A stretch of 64,000 nucleotides of DNA from Archangium gephyra (GCA_003243425.1 QFQP01000013.1:248001-312000); one strand, 5' to 3'; counted from the first letter of the stretch, positions 34,701-44,451 are shown. The notes: a model not told the origin generated them from the sequence alone. Numbers and translations: made by a program.

Positions 34701-37570
34701 TCGGTCATCGAGGTGACCGTCTTCTCGGCGACCTGCACGTCTTCCTGCTCGGTCTGATACTTCGCCTGGCCCGTCGCGAAGCTCGTCTCGCGCAGCGTCG
34801 AATGCCACACGCGGCGGAAGAGCCGAACGCGGATCTCCTGACCCTTGAGGGGCTTGTCGTCGACGCCGACGGCCACGACTTCCGGCGTCAGCTCGGTCGC
34901 CTTCTCGAGGTAACGCGGCACCTTGAGCCCCAGCACGAACGAGGGCAGCGCGCGCACTTCTGTCGCCGCCGTCACCGGCTGTTCATCAGGCCCGGTCACG
35001 GTGGCCTCGAAGCGGTACACGCGCGGGCTCCCGTCGAGATCGAGCTGCGGGTTGATGGTGATGTCTGCGGCGCCGTTGTCGTCGAGCTCGCCTTCCTGCG
35101 ACGTGATTCCCGGCGTCTGCTGCGAAGCTGGGCGCGCGAACTGCGTCGAGTTGGCGAACAAAAACCCCGGCAGACCACGCGGCACCCAGTCGTACGGCCG
35201 CTGCGTCACCGACCACGCGATGGGCTGATTGGCGACGTTACCGCCCGCGTAATAGCGAGCGAGCGCCTTCACCTTGAACGGGCCGTCGTTGCGAACGCGC
35301 AAAGCCCCGGTGAGCTGCACTTCGAAGGTGGGCAACCGGTACGCCTCGATCTTGAAGCCGCGGCGCGCGATGAACGACTCGGGCGACTTGTCGAACAGCG
35401 ACAGCGTGTAGTCGCCGGTCGGCACGTCGGCTTCCTTGAAGGTCGCCTCGAGCCCGCCGAGCGCAGACGTCTTCACCGTCATCGGCCAGGTGCTGCCGTC
35501 GGGCCCGATGACCTGAATGCCGAAGCGCGAGAGATCGCCAGGCACGCGCAGCTCGCCGCTGGTCTTGTTGCGGACGAAGGCCTTGATGAACACCGGTTCG
35601 CCGGGTCGGTAGATGCCGCGCTCGGGGAAGATGAAGCCCAGCGTTCCGTCGTTCACCGGCGACGGCATCGACTTCGTGAGCAGCCACGACAGCCACGAAT
35701 CGGCGCTCGACCAGTGGTTGTACGAGAACTGCGGCAGGCGCTCGCGCGGGTCGAGCACCAGCACGTCGTCGCCGGAGGTCACCGACACCCGCTGAATGGA
35801 GTTCCACGCGAGCGGCGCGATGATCACGCGGCCGTCGGAATCGGTAGTGAAGCTCTGTGAGACGGCGCTCGGCGTTTCACCCGCGAGGCCTTCGAGCTTC
35901 ACCGTCGCGTTGCGAACCCCGTCACCTGAATCGAGCGCGCGCACGTAGATGACCGCGCGACCGGTCTCTTCGACGGAGGTCACGGAGAGATTGGTGACCT
36001 GCACGCGCATGTACGTGCGTTCGGGGCGGCCGGTCAGTCGGCGCAGCCCGACGAGGTACGTACCCGGGCGGTTGGTTCCCACCACGTCGTCGAGCAACGA
36101 GCGCAGGTCGAGACCAAAGGTCGTCGCTCCAGACTTGTCGGCGAGCGGGAGTTCGACCAGCCGCGAAACCAGCGGGCTGCCAAGCAGGCGGATGTGACGG
36201 GTGAGCGAGCCCGAATCGGCGTAGCTGTTCGGGGTGACGGGCACCTGCGGCTCTTCGCCGGGAAACGGAGGGTCGCTCTGTTCGTCGACGACGATCGGCG
36301 ACGCGGGGAAGGGCCACAGCCCGGCGTGCATCGGGTCGACGCGGTAGATGCGAACGTCGGCGCGCGCTTCGCCGTACCCACGCAGCGGCAGCGTGCGCGG
36401 GCCCTTCGCCTCCAACATCGCGGTGCCCTGCGTCCACGCGAGAAACGGCGTCTTCCAGCCGAGGTGGAAGTAGACGTCAGCGGGCTTCACGTCACGCAGC
36501 GGCCGCTGCGCGTCGTCTTTCACCGGGGCTGACGCCAGCGAGAGTTTGTAGAGCGTGTCGGGCACGAACTTGCCGACGAGCTGCACGCGGCTGCCGTACG
36601 CCTGGAAGCGCAGGTCGGGCACCGACGGCTCGAGGCGAACGAGCTTTCGCAACGTGGTGAGCGTGAGGTCCTGCACCGGGGCCGTGAAGACCAGCTGCGG
36701 AAGGTCGCCGCGGTTGCCGCAGCTCAGCGCGAGGTCTTTTGGCGTCGAAGCGCCCCCGACGAGCGGGAAGAGCGCGTTGCCGCAGCGCACTTCGGTGAGC
36801 GTGAACGGCGTGCGCGTCGCCGCGCGGCCCTGCCACAGCGTGGTGCCTTCGTTGCCGAGCGCGAGGCTGACGGTGACCACGAGTTGTTTTCCTTCAGGCA
36901 CCTCTTCGTCGAGCGTGATGGACCACGTGGCCGGGTCACGGTGTGAGCTGCGCGGCAACGGCGCGAGCGCGTAGTTGGTCAGCTTGCGCGTGGGTGAATC
37001 ACCGAGCCCGGGCAGATCGCGCAGCTCGAGGTTGAGCATCTTCTTGAGCGAGGCGACCGGGTACGCCTGCGGGAAGGTGAGGGTGATGACGCGGAACGGG
37101 CGCAGCCCTTCGCTGTTCGAAGACGGCGACATCGCCGACGGCGCGGACATCATGGTGGTGAGCACGCGGCGCGAACCGGCCGCTTCGATCGAGAAGCGCG
37201 CGAGGGCGGGCCACGGTTCGGCCGGGCGGAACTGCAGGGTGCGGCGATCGACCCAGACCCAGGCGCCGGGCCACTCGGGCGTGATCTTCAGGCGCTTCGG
37301 GCCGTCGTCGGCGTTGGCGTTCGCGGCGACCTGATCGCTCGAGAAGTAGACCGAGATGGGGTCGAAGCCGCGAAGGAACTGCTCGGGGAGGATCGAGTTG
37401 TTCGTCGCGCGCTGGCCTTGATCGGCCGGCCGGTACTGCGCGTGCGCGAGGCCCGAAAGAAGCAGCGCGACGAGCAGACCGCGCTGCGCGGCGGCGCGGA
37501 GACCTGGGGTGAGGCGCTGTCCTGCAGAGAGCGCGGCCTTCGCTTCATTCACAGACTGGAAGGAACTCAT
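31787..37570 (-). CDS. Bacterial alpha-2-macroglobulin with thioester
   Basis: 1927 residues. An export signal ends near residue 45 (LLLSGLAHAQ), without a lipobox, unlike E. coli YfhM. The N-terminal half holds macroglobulin (MG-type) beta domains (FIFPERGIYRPGEPVFIKAF, PTGDYTLSLFDKSP). An acidic, flexible stretch near 1180-1210 (ELEEEPGGDGGDEDDGSGG) is a candidate bait region. The thioester CLEQ lies at 1443-1446 within YPHGCLEQRMSQ, followed by the alpha-helical toroid and a C-terminal receptor-binding-like domain. It should trap attacking proteases covalently. It is the middle gene of a three-gene ATGA-coupled operon. Confidence 0.94.
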   Translation of the reverse strand: MSSFQSVNEAKAALSAGQRLTPGLRAAAQRGLLVALLLSGLAHAQYRPADQGQRATNNSILPEQFLRGFDPISVYFSSDQVAANANADDGPKRLKITPEWPGAWVWVDRRTLQFRPAEPWPALARFSIEAAGSRRVLTTMMSAPSAMSPSSNSEGLRPFRVITLTFPQAYPVASLKKMLNLELRDLPGLGDSPTRKLTNYALAPLPRSSHRDPATWSITLDEEVPEGKQLVVTVSLALGNEGTTLWQGRAATRTPFTLTEVRCGNALFPLVGGASTPKDLALSCGNRGDLPQLVFTAPVQDLTLTTLRKLVRLEPSVPDLRFQAYGSRVQLVGKFVPDTLYKLSLASAPVKDDAQRPLRDVKPADVYFHLGWKTPFLAWTQGTAMLEAKGPRTLPLRGYGEARADVRIYRVDPMHAGLWPFPASPIVVDEQSDPPFPGEEPQVPVTPNSYADSGSLTRHIRLLGSPLVSRLVELPLADKSGATTFGLDLRSLLDDVVGTNRPGTYLVGLRRLTGRPERTYMRVQVTNLSVTSVEETGRAVIYVRALDSGDGVRNATVKLEGLAGETPSAVSQSFTTDSDGRVIIAPLAWNSIQRVSVTSGDDVLVLDPRERLPQFSYNHWSSADSWLSWLLTKSMPSPVNDGTLGFIFPERGIYRPGEPVFIKAFVRNKTSGELRVPGDLSRFGIQVIGPDGSTWPMTVKTSALGGLEATFKEADVPTGDYTLSLFDKSPESFIARRGFKIEAYRLPTFEVQLTGALRVRNDGPFKVKALARYYAGGNVANQPIAWSVTQRPYDWVPRGLPGFLFANSTQFARPASQQTPGITSQEGELDDNGAADITINPQLDLDGSPRVYRFEATVTGPDEQPVTAATEVRALPSFVLGLKVPRYLEKATELTPEVVAVGVDDKPLKGQEIRVRLFRRVWHSTLRETSFATGQAKYQTEQEDVQVAEKTVTSMTEALKQPFPITESGVYVVELFARDKLGRVQTLSADLYVGGSTPQSWKKSRDGVFELKPDKKSYAPGEVAHVLVQSPYATARALVVIEEPAGNRYLWKDVSGSKAVIDVPITDRFVPNLPLHVVLMRGRLGEGKTDDARYKPATAASSLELTVEPTRNTVLVNVKHPEQARPATKQEFTITLTDDQKKPLAGEVTLWLVDEAVLSLAREGSLDPLSELIRNNRSAVSIRDSRNLVVGRISELEEEPGGDGGDEDDGSGGKRRVRKNFQTVPFYQATLTVPASGKLVVPVQLSDDLTTFRVRAVAVSGGMRFGVKQSSLKVRLPVLVQPQLPRFVRMGDTFWPGAVARLVEGAEGPGSVDIKLSGALEGKLASQEKIDLRNSKAVSVLTQATAKSVSTGKDSNITVRVDVTRLSDKAGDAFEVKIPLLPDRAIEKRALFTTFASGKNAVPDFPEKPRAGTGTQTVVFTNTPGLLELASGLEYLSAYPHGCLEQRMSQVAPDVALGGLLKRLELDTRFTPQVQSSVRRILEELKQHQDEQGFLSYWPGSQGNIALTAQGVEFMVAAKKAGIAVDDTVLRRAMDALKRTLRTDFTGLWSDYRYNQQTAALRALGVAGELDENYLVELYAKRKSMDAVSVADLTSAMAARPNTFTSNLSSLKSELWDSTMFKLVNGKQVFAGIRGDRSSWDGRYLGSSTSTTAAVWEALLNVDPSNEKHTMIRDALLSRSTAFSGFGSTHDNRRGIAALGAYLEKNTTPTPKTQITVSGASDVVLEGQKRGARRVVDGDSALSVNVSGGAVSARVQQKYLPVTLGDQVEPKKDGFIVSRSLTWVHSDGSADTHHDDKKGSSLAIPLGEIVELHAQLVNDSVRHHVALVVPFAAGLEPMNPNLETSGSEARPSQGDSLSPTYVQRLDHEVRYYFDELPRGTFTFHFRARASSEGSFVHPPPFAELMYREEVRGRGAGMRLVVTGAHQK

Positions 37571-40500
37571 CGGTTCACCCCCGCGCGCTCAAAGAGCCCT
37601 CGCAGGTAGTCCTCGGGCACGTCGTTGTTCTCGCCGCTCAACCCGAGCAGCACAGGATTCAGGGCGATCGGCGCCGCGCCGTCACGAGGCGGATTCCTCA
37701 CCGTGAGCAGGTAGCGGCCCTTCGTCAGCGACAGGTACTGGTGACACCCCTCGCCCACGAGTTGGTACGCGTCGTCGTAGACCGCGCACTCCAGCAGCTC
37801 GCTCTTCGCGCGCACGCCGAGGCCCACCTTGCCCTTGTTCGTCGTGTCGAAGCGGTAGAGGCGAACTTCCCCGGGGGCGAGGCGATCTTCCGCACCCACG
37901 CCCTCGCTCAGCTGCGTGACGGGGTCTGCCGACCAGCGCAATGAACCCGGCTGCACGTGCCCCGCGAAGGGCCGCACCAACAACCGATACGTGCCTGGCG
38001 ACAACACGCGCACCAGTTCACACCCGGCGTCGAGCCCATCGACGCTCAGCAGCTCGTTGCCGCGGAACAGACCGCACACGCCCGACTCCGACGCGACGCG
38101 AACCACGGCTTCTTTCTCGAGCACCAGGGTGCGGTCGATTCGACCACTCTGCAGCGGCACGGCCGTCGACGAAGCAAGCGACGCACCAGGCACCAGCGGC
38201 AGCTCGATGCCGAGCCGCGCCCACTTGTCGCGACCCGGCGCATGCACCATGGCGCGCAGGGGTTCATTCGTGTGCTCGACGACCAGCTCCGCGCCCGACT
38301 TCGCGGGAATGCGCGCGCGGCACGACGCGATGCGGGTGCCGTCTTCGAGCGCCACCGTACAGCGCAGCGCTCCTTCGACCGCCACCGCGCGCTCGGTGTC
38401 GTTCGGCGCCACGCTCAACCGCACGGTGCCCGGCGCGCGCGGCGTCGCTTCGTAGAGCCCGCTGAACTTCACCGTCGCAGCGGTGCCTTCGAGCGCGAGG
38501 GTCGTCACGTCGACGAAACTCTCGTTCGACACCACGACCACGCTGCCGCCCTGGTTGGTCAACGTGCAGCGACGCAGGTCACCCGTCGGCGCACACATGT
38601 CGAGCGCCGCGCCGTCGTCGCCGAGCAGCACCGCCCACGCGTCGCCGGCCAGCGTGAGCTCGACGCGCGCCCGGACCTGCTTCGGGAACGCGAAGCGACC
38701 GACGCTCGACAGCGCCACCCGCGCGCGGCCGATGCTCAGCGGCTCCGAATTCGAAGGTGGCGTCACCGCGCGACGCGTCACCGTGGTGTCGATGGGGAAG
38801 TCCGTCGGCGCCCACAGGCGCGACGTCGCTTCGCCTCCCAGCCGGCTCACCGCGAAGCAGCTGGCGTCACGCCGCTCGCGCACCGTGCCGCTGCCATCGA
38901 AGCCACACGACGGAGCCGCACGTTCACCGTGCTGCACGCGTGCCGCCATCAGCACCAGCGATGCGCCGCCGGGCTTGAGCACCTGAATGAAGGGCTGCCG
39001 ATCGATGGGCAGCGAGAACGACTTTCCATCAGCCGCGCCGAGGTTCTCGTCGAGCGACAGCGGCTGCGCCTTGTTGCCGGCGGCGCTGAAGATCGTCCCA
39101 CCGGCCTCGAGCGAAACCTCGGGACCGCACCAGCGCATCAGGCCGGTCTCGTTGCCCGTGATGCAGAACATCGACCCGCTCGTCTTGTAGCGGCCCGCGT
39201 GCGCGACGCTGACTGCCACTGCCGCATCGGCTGCGAGCGTGCCGGCGCTCCCATTGGTGATGACGCGCGTCCGCAGCGAGGTGGCCACCGGCACCGAACC
39301 ATCGGTCGTCCACGCGCGGACACGGAACTTCGAGAGCTGCGGCCGCACCAGCATCGTGCAGTCCGTGACGCGACTGAGCCGATGTACGACCGCGCCGCGC
39401 TCGTTCTCCAGCGCGCACGAGATCGGCGTCTTGCCCTGCGCGCGCACCGCGAGCTCCTGCACTGCGTCCTTCTCGGCGACGGGAACCGCGAACGAAATCA
39501 CCGACGCGCCGAGCGTCAGCTTCACGCCATCGGTGAACGTGCCCTTGTCTTCGACCGTCGGCAGCGCGACCGAGACGGTGGTCTCGCCCGGCTGCTGTGT
39601 CTCGCTCTCGATGACGAGCGTGTAGTGGCCCCTGGTGATCGGCTCGGCGATCGCGCAGTTCCAGTCACTGCCGTTCTCGCTGCCCTCGAGCACCGCGCGC
39701 TTGCGCTCATCGAGCACGCGGCACCGCACGTCGACCTGACCTTCGGTGCGCAGCCGCAGCGTTCCGTCGCGCGGCACGAACAACGGCACCAGCGTCGGCG
39801 CCGGCAACGTACGCGTCATGCCCGGGAGCAACGTCGCGCTGCCCAGGTGCAGTTGGTAGGTGACGCCGACGTCACCCCGCGCGTGCTCGGTGACCAGCTT
39901 GTACTGGCCGGGCGGCAACGTGAGCTTCACACCCGACGGAGGTGGCGGCGCTTCTCGCGCCTGCGCGACGACCACCGGCGAGGTGGTGTTCTCCGACGCT
40001 TCGCCGGACTCGTCTTCCGAGTACTCGCGCTCCTCCTGGTATTCGCTCTCGCCTTCTGACGACTCCTCTTCGCCGGTGGGCGCCGTCGTCTCCATCGGCG
40101 CAATCACCTCGACCGCGCGCGGCGCCTTGTCCTTCTCGAGCACGAACACGCGGCCCTGCATTCCCGCGGTCAGCACCACGTCGAGCTGCGTCTCGCCCTC
40201 GAGTGAGAACGTGAACTCGTCTTTGCCGTCGCTGCCGAGCTCTGCCGTGTACCAGGTGAACGCCTCGACCTTGTGCGGCTTGTTGCCGGTGAGCGTGACT
40301 GCTTCACGCTCCTTCCTGAGCTGCGTGCGTCGCATCGACTCGACGGTGAGCGGGAGCTGCGTCCACAGGTACGTGCCGGCCTTCAACTCGCGCACGCCGT
40401 CACACGCCGACGGCACCGGCACCAGCGGCCAGCCTTCGGGGTCATCGAAGCGGCACTGCAACGACGAACCCTGACTGGTCGTCGCAAGCGAATAGCGACC

Positions 40501-42807
40501 GGCGCTCTTCACGTTCAACTTCTGTTGCACGAGCTCGTTCGCGTCGACGCGGAAGAACTGTTCGCCCTCACCCGTGATGCCGGCCAGCTCGCGCGCGTTG
40601 CGTCGCGACAACGTGAGCGCACCGCGGCCCATCGACTGGCCGGTCGTGGTCGCGCTCAACAGGTAGCGGCCCTTCTGCAGATACGTCTGAATCAGACAGT
40701 TGCGGCCGCGGCCTCCGCTCGCGTTCTGCGCGACGGCTGCAATCGTCGGCGTGCGCAGCGAGCACGACGTCGACAACAGGCCGACCGTGGTCACGTTGTA
40801 CAGGCCCGGCTGCTCGACCTCGAACGCCGCCGACTGCGTCTGCTGGCGCGCGAAGTCGAACCACGTCGGCGCATCGAGCGCGATGCGTGGCATCGGAATC
40901 AACGTGGGCGAGTAGGTGACGGGCGAGGTGAAGGACTCGAGTGTCCCCGGTCTCGCGAGGGTGAGCGCCACCGGTACGTCTGAGGTGTTGGCGAGCTTCA
41001 GGGTGTCGGCGCCACCGGGCAACTCACACTCGCCGGCGCGCGTGACGGCGGTGCCTTTTTCCATCGCGCAACCGAACGCCACGCCGCCCGCCGAGCGCAC
41101 GAGCGTGCCACCTGCGTCTTGCACCGGCAGGGAGATCGACTGCCGTGCATCGAGCCGCAGCCGCACCACCTCTTTGCCCGACACCGGCAGCGAGGTCAGC
41201 TGCACGCCGCGCGCGCTCACGTTGCCGCCGCGATTCAGGTTCAGGCGGTAGCGACCTTCTTCCATCGTCACGTTCGGCAGCAGGCACGTGCCCTTCACCG
41301 TGAGCGGCTTGACCTCACCGTCGCCGTCGGCGGCGATCGACAACGACTCGATGCCCGAAATGCCGCCCTGCAGGCTCACCTGGTACAGGCCGGGCGAGAG
41401 CTGCACCAACTGGTTGCAGGGCTTGTCGCTGCTCTCGCTGATGCGCTCCAGCCTGCTGTTCGAGCCGATGCGGAAGATCTCGCAGGTCGACTTCGTGTCG
41501 CTCTTCGTCTGAATCCGGTACCTGCTCGACGAGAAGACGCGCTTGAGCGTGCTGCCTTCTTTCAATTCGAACCACACCGACTCGTAGCCGCTGCTGTTGA
41601 AATCGAACTTCAGTCGCTCGCCCGGCGCGAAGGCCGGCACGCTCGAACCCGCGAGCGAGACGACGTCGCCGTTGCCGTCGAGCCGCTCCAGCAGACAGCC
41701 GAGCGGCGAGGCGTCGGAGTCGTAGGGCACGTCGTTGATGCCGACCACGTAGCGGCCCTTCTTCACCGACACGTTCATGCTCGTCGACAGCGGGCCGAAG
41801 TAGCCGCCCCACGAAGGCCGCGAAGGGTCGGTGCGCCACTCGGCCCACTCGAGCGTTCCCCGCGTGCCCGGAGGGCCTCGCACCAGGAACACCGTCAACT
41901 CGCCCGCCGACCCAGCCATGGTCACGCTGCACATCGGGCTCGAGCGCGAGCCGTCGACCACGCACGAATCGCGCGGCGCGCGCACGTTGTTCTGAATCGC
42001 CTGCAGCGTCACCGGGCTGACCAGCTTGTCGGCCACCGTCACCACGCCGGCCAGCGAGTCGGGCTGCACGCGAACGGCGAACACGCCCGACGCAGGCAGC
42101 GTGAAGTTCACCGTGCGCTCCACGGGCCCTCCGCGGAACCCGGTCTCGACCGTCAGCGAGTCATCGACGCTGCCGTCGGCCACCGTCGTCGGGTTCCTGC
42201 CGTAGACCACCAGCTTGTAGTCACCGGCTTCCAGGCGTGTGTCGAACCACCACTCGTGCAGCGGCTGACCCGGCCGCGGCGAGAACGTGCTGTGCAGTGG
42301 TTGCGCGTTCTCGACCCACTCACCGTTGCGCCACAGCACCACCTCGCCCGCGTTGCGCCCGGAGATGCGCACCATCGGCGCGCCGGCTTCTTTCATCGAC
42401 AACCAGTACGTCGCCTGCTGGCCGGGCTTGAGCCGGGTGTTCACCGCCGAGCCCGGGTCGAGCCGCAGGGCGCCGGAGTTCACCTCCGTGAAGGGCGTGG
42501 CCGCCAGGGTCACCGCGCCTCTGGCTTTGGCCGGCGACTCGACGCGTACCTTGTACTGCCCCGCATCGAGCAGCAGGTCGAGCTCGCAGTTGGCGCCGCC
42601 CACCAGGCCCGAGCGCGCGAACGGGCCGCGCACGCGGTCGATGAACTCACAGCTCGTGCCCGACGCGCTCTTCGCCGAGAAGTGAATCGCGGTCGGTGTG
42701 TCCAGCGTGAGCAGGGTTTCGGCGCGTCCGGCTCCGGGGAGCGAAGTCGCGCTGAGGGTGGCGGCGTTGAAGACGAGAAACGACAGGGCAGGGAGGACCG
42801 GGGCCAT
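37567..42807 (-). CDS. Giant secreted Cys-paired beta-repeat protein, unknown family
   Basis: 1746 residues from the ATG at 42807, which directly precedes a signal-like hydrophobic stretch. No catalytic domain is recognised. The chain is a series of beta-rich units of roughly 70-120 residues. Many have a Cys pair and then a turn of the form GxYxL/V: 83-88, 195-200, 350-355, 473-477, 518-522, 713-717, 811-815, 967-971, 1060-1064, 1605-1609 and 1697-1701. Cys pairs include 53/74, 442/464, 682/704, 785/802, 1029/1051, 1131/1150, 1578/1596 and 1674/1688. A strongly acidic segment lies at ~913-940. PPC-like modules are the nearest match I can suggest. It is first in the operon with macroglobulin and PBP1C, so a role in envelope defence is inferred. 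Confidence 0.85.
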   Translation of the reverse strand: MAPVLPALSFLVFNAATLSATSLPGAGRAETLLTLDTPTAIHFSAKSASGTSCEFIDRVRGPFARSGLVGGANCELDLLLDAGQYKVRVESPAKARGAVTLAATPFTEVNSGALRLDPGSAVNTRLKPGQQATYWLSMKEAGAPMVRISGRNAGEVVLWRNGEWVENAQPLHSTFSPRPGQPLHEWWFDTRLEAGDYKLVVYGRNPTTVADGSVDDSLTVETGFRGGPVERTVNFTLPASGVFAVRVQPDSLAGVVTVADKLVSPVTLQAIQNNVRAPRDSCVVDGSRSSPMCSVTMAGSAGELTVFLVRGPPGTRGTLEWAEWRTDPSRPSWGGYFGPLSTSMNVSVKKGRYVVGINDVPYDSDASPLGCLLERLDGNGDVVSLAGSSVPAFAPGERLKFDFNSSGYESVWFELKEGSTLKRVFSSSRYRIQTKSDTKSTCEIFRIGSNSRLERISESSDKPCNQLVQLSPGLYQVSLQGGISGIESLSIAADGDGEVKPLTVKGTCLLPNVTMEEGRYRLNLNRGGNVSARGVQLTSLPVSGKEVVRLRLDARQSISLPVQDAGGTLVRSAGGVAFGCAMEKGTAVTRAGECELPGGADTLKLANTSDVPVALTLARPGTLESFTSPVTYSPTLIPMPRIALDAPTWFDFARQQTQSAAFEVEQPGLYNVTTVGLLSTSCSLRTPTIAAVAQNASGGRGRNCLIQTYLQKGRYLLSATTTGQSMGRGALTLSRRNARELAGITGEGEQFFRVDANELVQQKLNVKSAGRYSLATTSQGSSLQCRFDDPEGWPLVPVPSACDGVRELKAGTYLWTQLPLTVESMRRTQLRKEREAVTLTGNKPHKVEAFTWYTAELGSDGKDEFTFSLEGETQLDVVLTAGMQGRVFVLEKDKAPRAVEVIAPMETTAPTGEEESSEGESEYQEEREYSEDESGEASENTTSPVVVAQAREAPPPPSGVKLTLPPGQYKLVTEHARGDVGVTYQLHLGSATLLPGMTRTLPAPTLVPLFVPRDGTLRLRTEGQVDVRCRVLDERKRAVLEGSENGSDWNCAIAEPITRGHYTLVIESETQQPGETTVSVALPTVEDKGTFTDGVKLTLGASVISFAVPVAEKDAVQELAVRAQGKTPISCALENERGAVVHRLSRVTDCTMLVRPQLSKFRVRAWTTDGSVPVATSLRTRVITNGSAGTLAADAAVAVSVAHAGRYKTSGSMFCITGNETGLMRWCGPEVSLEAGGTIFSAAGNKAQPLSLDENLGAADGKSFSLPIDRQPFIQVLKPGGASLVLMAARVQHGERAAPSCGFDGSGTVRERRDASCFAVSRLGGEATSRLWAPTDFPIDTTVTRRAVTPPSNSEPLSIGRARVALSSVGRFAFPKQVRARVELTLAGDAWAVLLGDDGAALDMCAPTGDLRRCTLTNQGGSVVVVSNESFVDVTTLALEGTAATVKFSGLYEATPRAPGTVRLSVAPNDTERAVAVEGALRCTVALEDGTRIASCRARIPAKSGAELVVEHTNEPLRAMVHAPGRDKWARLGIELPLVPGASLASSTAVPLQSGRIDRTLVLEKEAVVRVASESGVCGLFRGNELLSVDGLDAGCELVRVLSPGTYRLLVRPFAGHVQPGSLRWSADPVTQLSEGVGAEDRLAPGEVRLYRFDTTNKGKVGLGVRAKSELLECAVYDDAYQLVGEGCHQYLSLTKGRYLLTVRNPPRDGAAPIALNPVLLGLSGENNDVPEDYLRGLFERAGVNR

Positions 42808-42949
42808 CGGGCGCGCGCAAGCTACAGCAAGCGCCGGGCCCGCCCTCGTGCCTTCGTGGCGCGGCCCGGTGCCCTCGCGCCACCGTGGGAGCGCAGCCAC
42901 ATTCGTGCGCACACCGTGGCTTTTCGCGTGGCAGAGTCCGCGGTCGTTG

Positions 42950-43555
42950 ATGCCCCGACGCGCGCTGCTGGTGTCACTCCTCATCTCGACGGCGGCGCTG
43001 GCTCAACAGGCGCGCCCGGCGGCGACGCCCACGTCTGAGAATTCACGCCTGGGCGCCGAGTACTTCGTGCAGCGCGCCGGCGCGTCGTGGACCTTCGAGC
43101 TGGCCAACAAGAGCAAGGGCCGCATCACCATCAACAGCGTCGTCGAGTGGAAATCACACGTCAGCATTGCGCTGGGCAAGACCAGCGGCGCGGCGACCTG
43201 GCGCGTGAAAGACGGCGCGTGGACGGAGCGGACCGGCCTTCGTGGTGGGACCGAGGTGGTGTTGCTCCCCGCGTCGATGACGCGGGGCACCCGGTGGCAG
43301 GCGCCTGCCAGCATCGATCGCGGTGGCGGCAAGACGTCGGTCTACGAGGTCGTCGCGCTGGAGGCGGAGGTCGAACTTCCCAACGGCATGACCATCGAGC
43401 ACTGCCTCGCGGTGCTCGAGACCGCGCCCGAAGGCGGCGCCGGGTACACGCACTACTTCGCGCCCAACATCGGAAAGGTCGCGGCGCAGGGGCCCGACGG
43501 TTGGCTGTATCGCCTCGTCGAGTTCCGCAGCGGCGCGAAGGGTCACAGCGAGTGA
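42950..43555 (+). CDS. Exported protein of unknown function
   Basis: 201 residues from the ATG at 42950, which precedes a clear signal peptide (LLVSLLISTAALAQQ). The mature part is beta-rich. It contains NKSKGRITINSVVEW, a single Cys (IEHCLAVLE), and a C-terminal HYFAPNIGKVAAQGPDGWLY that recalls secreted proteins with a Y(Y/F)AP-x-V-G-x-V motif. The role is unknown. It is divergent from the giant-protein operon, with 142 bases between, and overlaps the next gene (GTGA). Confidence 0.75.
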   Translation: MPRRALLVSLLISTAALAQQARPAATPTSENSRLGAEYFVQRAGASWTFELANKSKGRITINSVVEWKSHVSIALGKTSGAATWRVKDGAWTERTGLRGGTEVVLLPASMTRGTRWQAPASIDRGGGKTSVYEVVALEAEVELPNGMTIEHCLAVLETAPEGGAGYTHYFAPNIGKVAAQGPDGWLYRLVEFRSGAKGHSE

Positions 43556-44451
43556 AGCGCACGCAGGTGACAGCGCTGTGCGTGGCGCTGCTCCTGGGCG
43601 CGGGTTGTCGCGGGCTTCACGAGGCGTCCATTCGGCAACGCGTTCCGGCGCAGCGGTTCTTCGCTCGCGACGTCGCGGTGCCGCTTCACGTCATCGACAC
43701 GAAGTTGATGGCCATTCGCTACGACCCGAGGCGGCCGTGGTGCGAGCTGTGCACCATGCGCTTCGTGGTCACCTCGCCGGTCGACCGCGAGTATTGCCTG
43801 TCGAGCCGCGAGGCGGTGTCGTGCTTCCGCGCCCGGGCCACGTCTGCCACGTCGGTGCACTTCGAGGCGATCGACGGCACGCCGAGCTCTCAGGTGGTGC
43901 GCGCGTTGTGGCTCGCGCTCGAGCCCGAAAGAGCGCGGCCCGCTACCGAGCTCACCGATGACGAGGTCGAGATCATCGCCGAGGACGAAGAAGAGAACTT
44001 TCCCCCGAAGTGGTCGATGACCGCCGGCGCGCGCGTGGGCAGCGTCATCAGCTTCGATCCGCCGACCTTCACCTTCGGCGGCTCCATCGGCTTCCGTCGC
44101 TGGGCCAGCCCCTTCCTCATCGCCGGCGCCACCCTCGACGCCGAGAACGCGCTGCAGGGCTCGCGCAACTTCGGCGTCATCGGCGTGAACGGCCGCGTCG
44201 AATTGACGCTCTGGGAAGAAGACAACGAGCACTGGTGGAATCTGCCGCGCGTGTCCTTCTTCATGGGCGCCGGCCCGCTGGTGGGCATCGGCCAGAGCGC
44301 GGCGCTCGGTGGGCGCGCGGTCGCTGGCGTTCAACTCACGCGGCTCGGTTCGTTCCCCACCCCGTTCTTTTTCGAGTTCGGCTACCAGGCCCTCGACCTC
44401 GACAAGCTGACGTCGAGCGGCCTGCGGGTCGCGCTTGGCCTCGGCTTCTGA
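43552..44451 (+). CDS. Lipoprotein with C-terminal outer-membrane-like beta region
   Basis: 299 residues from a GTG overlapping the previous stop. The lipobox is GAGC (Cys19). A Cys-containing N-terminal part (WCELCTMRFVV, YCLSSREAVSC) is followed by an acidic linker (TDDEVEIIAEDEEENF). A ~150-residue C-terminal region has alternating strand pattern and Gly/aromatic girdle (MTAGARVGSVISFDPPTFTF, FFFEFGYQALDLDKL), and it ends in Phe like outer-membrane strands. Function unknown. Confidence 0.72.
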   Translation: MKRTQVTALCVALLLGAGCRGLHEASIRQRVPAQRFFARDVAVPLHVIDTKLMAIRYDPRRPWCELCTMRFVVTSPVDREYCLSSREAVSCFRARATSATSVHFEAIDGTPSSQVVRALWLALEPERARPATELTDDEVEIIAEDEEENFPPKWSMTAGARVGSVISFDPPTFTFGGSIGFRRWASPFLIAGATLDAENALQGSRNFGVIGVNGRVELTLWEEDNEHWWNLPRVSFFMGAGPLVGIGQSAALGGRAVAGVQLTRLGSFPTPFFFEFGYQALDLDKLTSSGLRVALGLGF

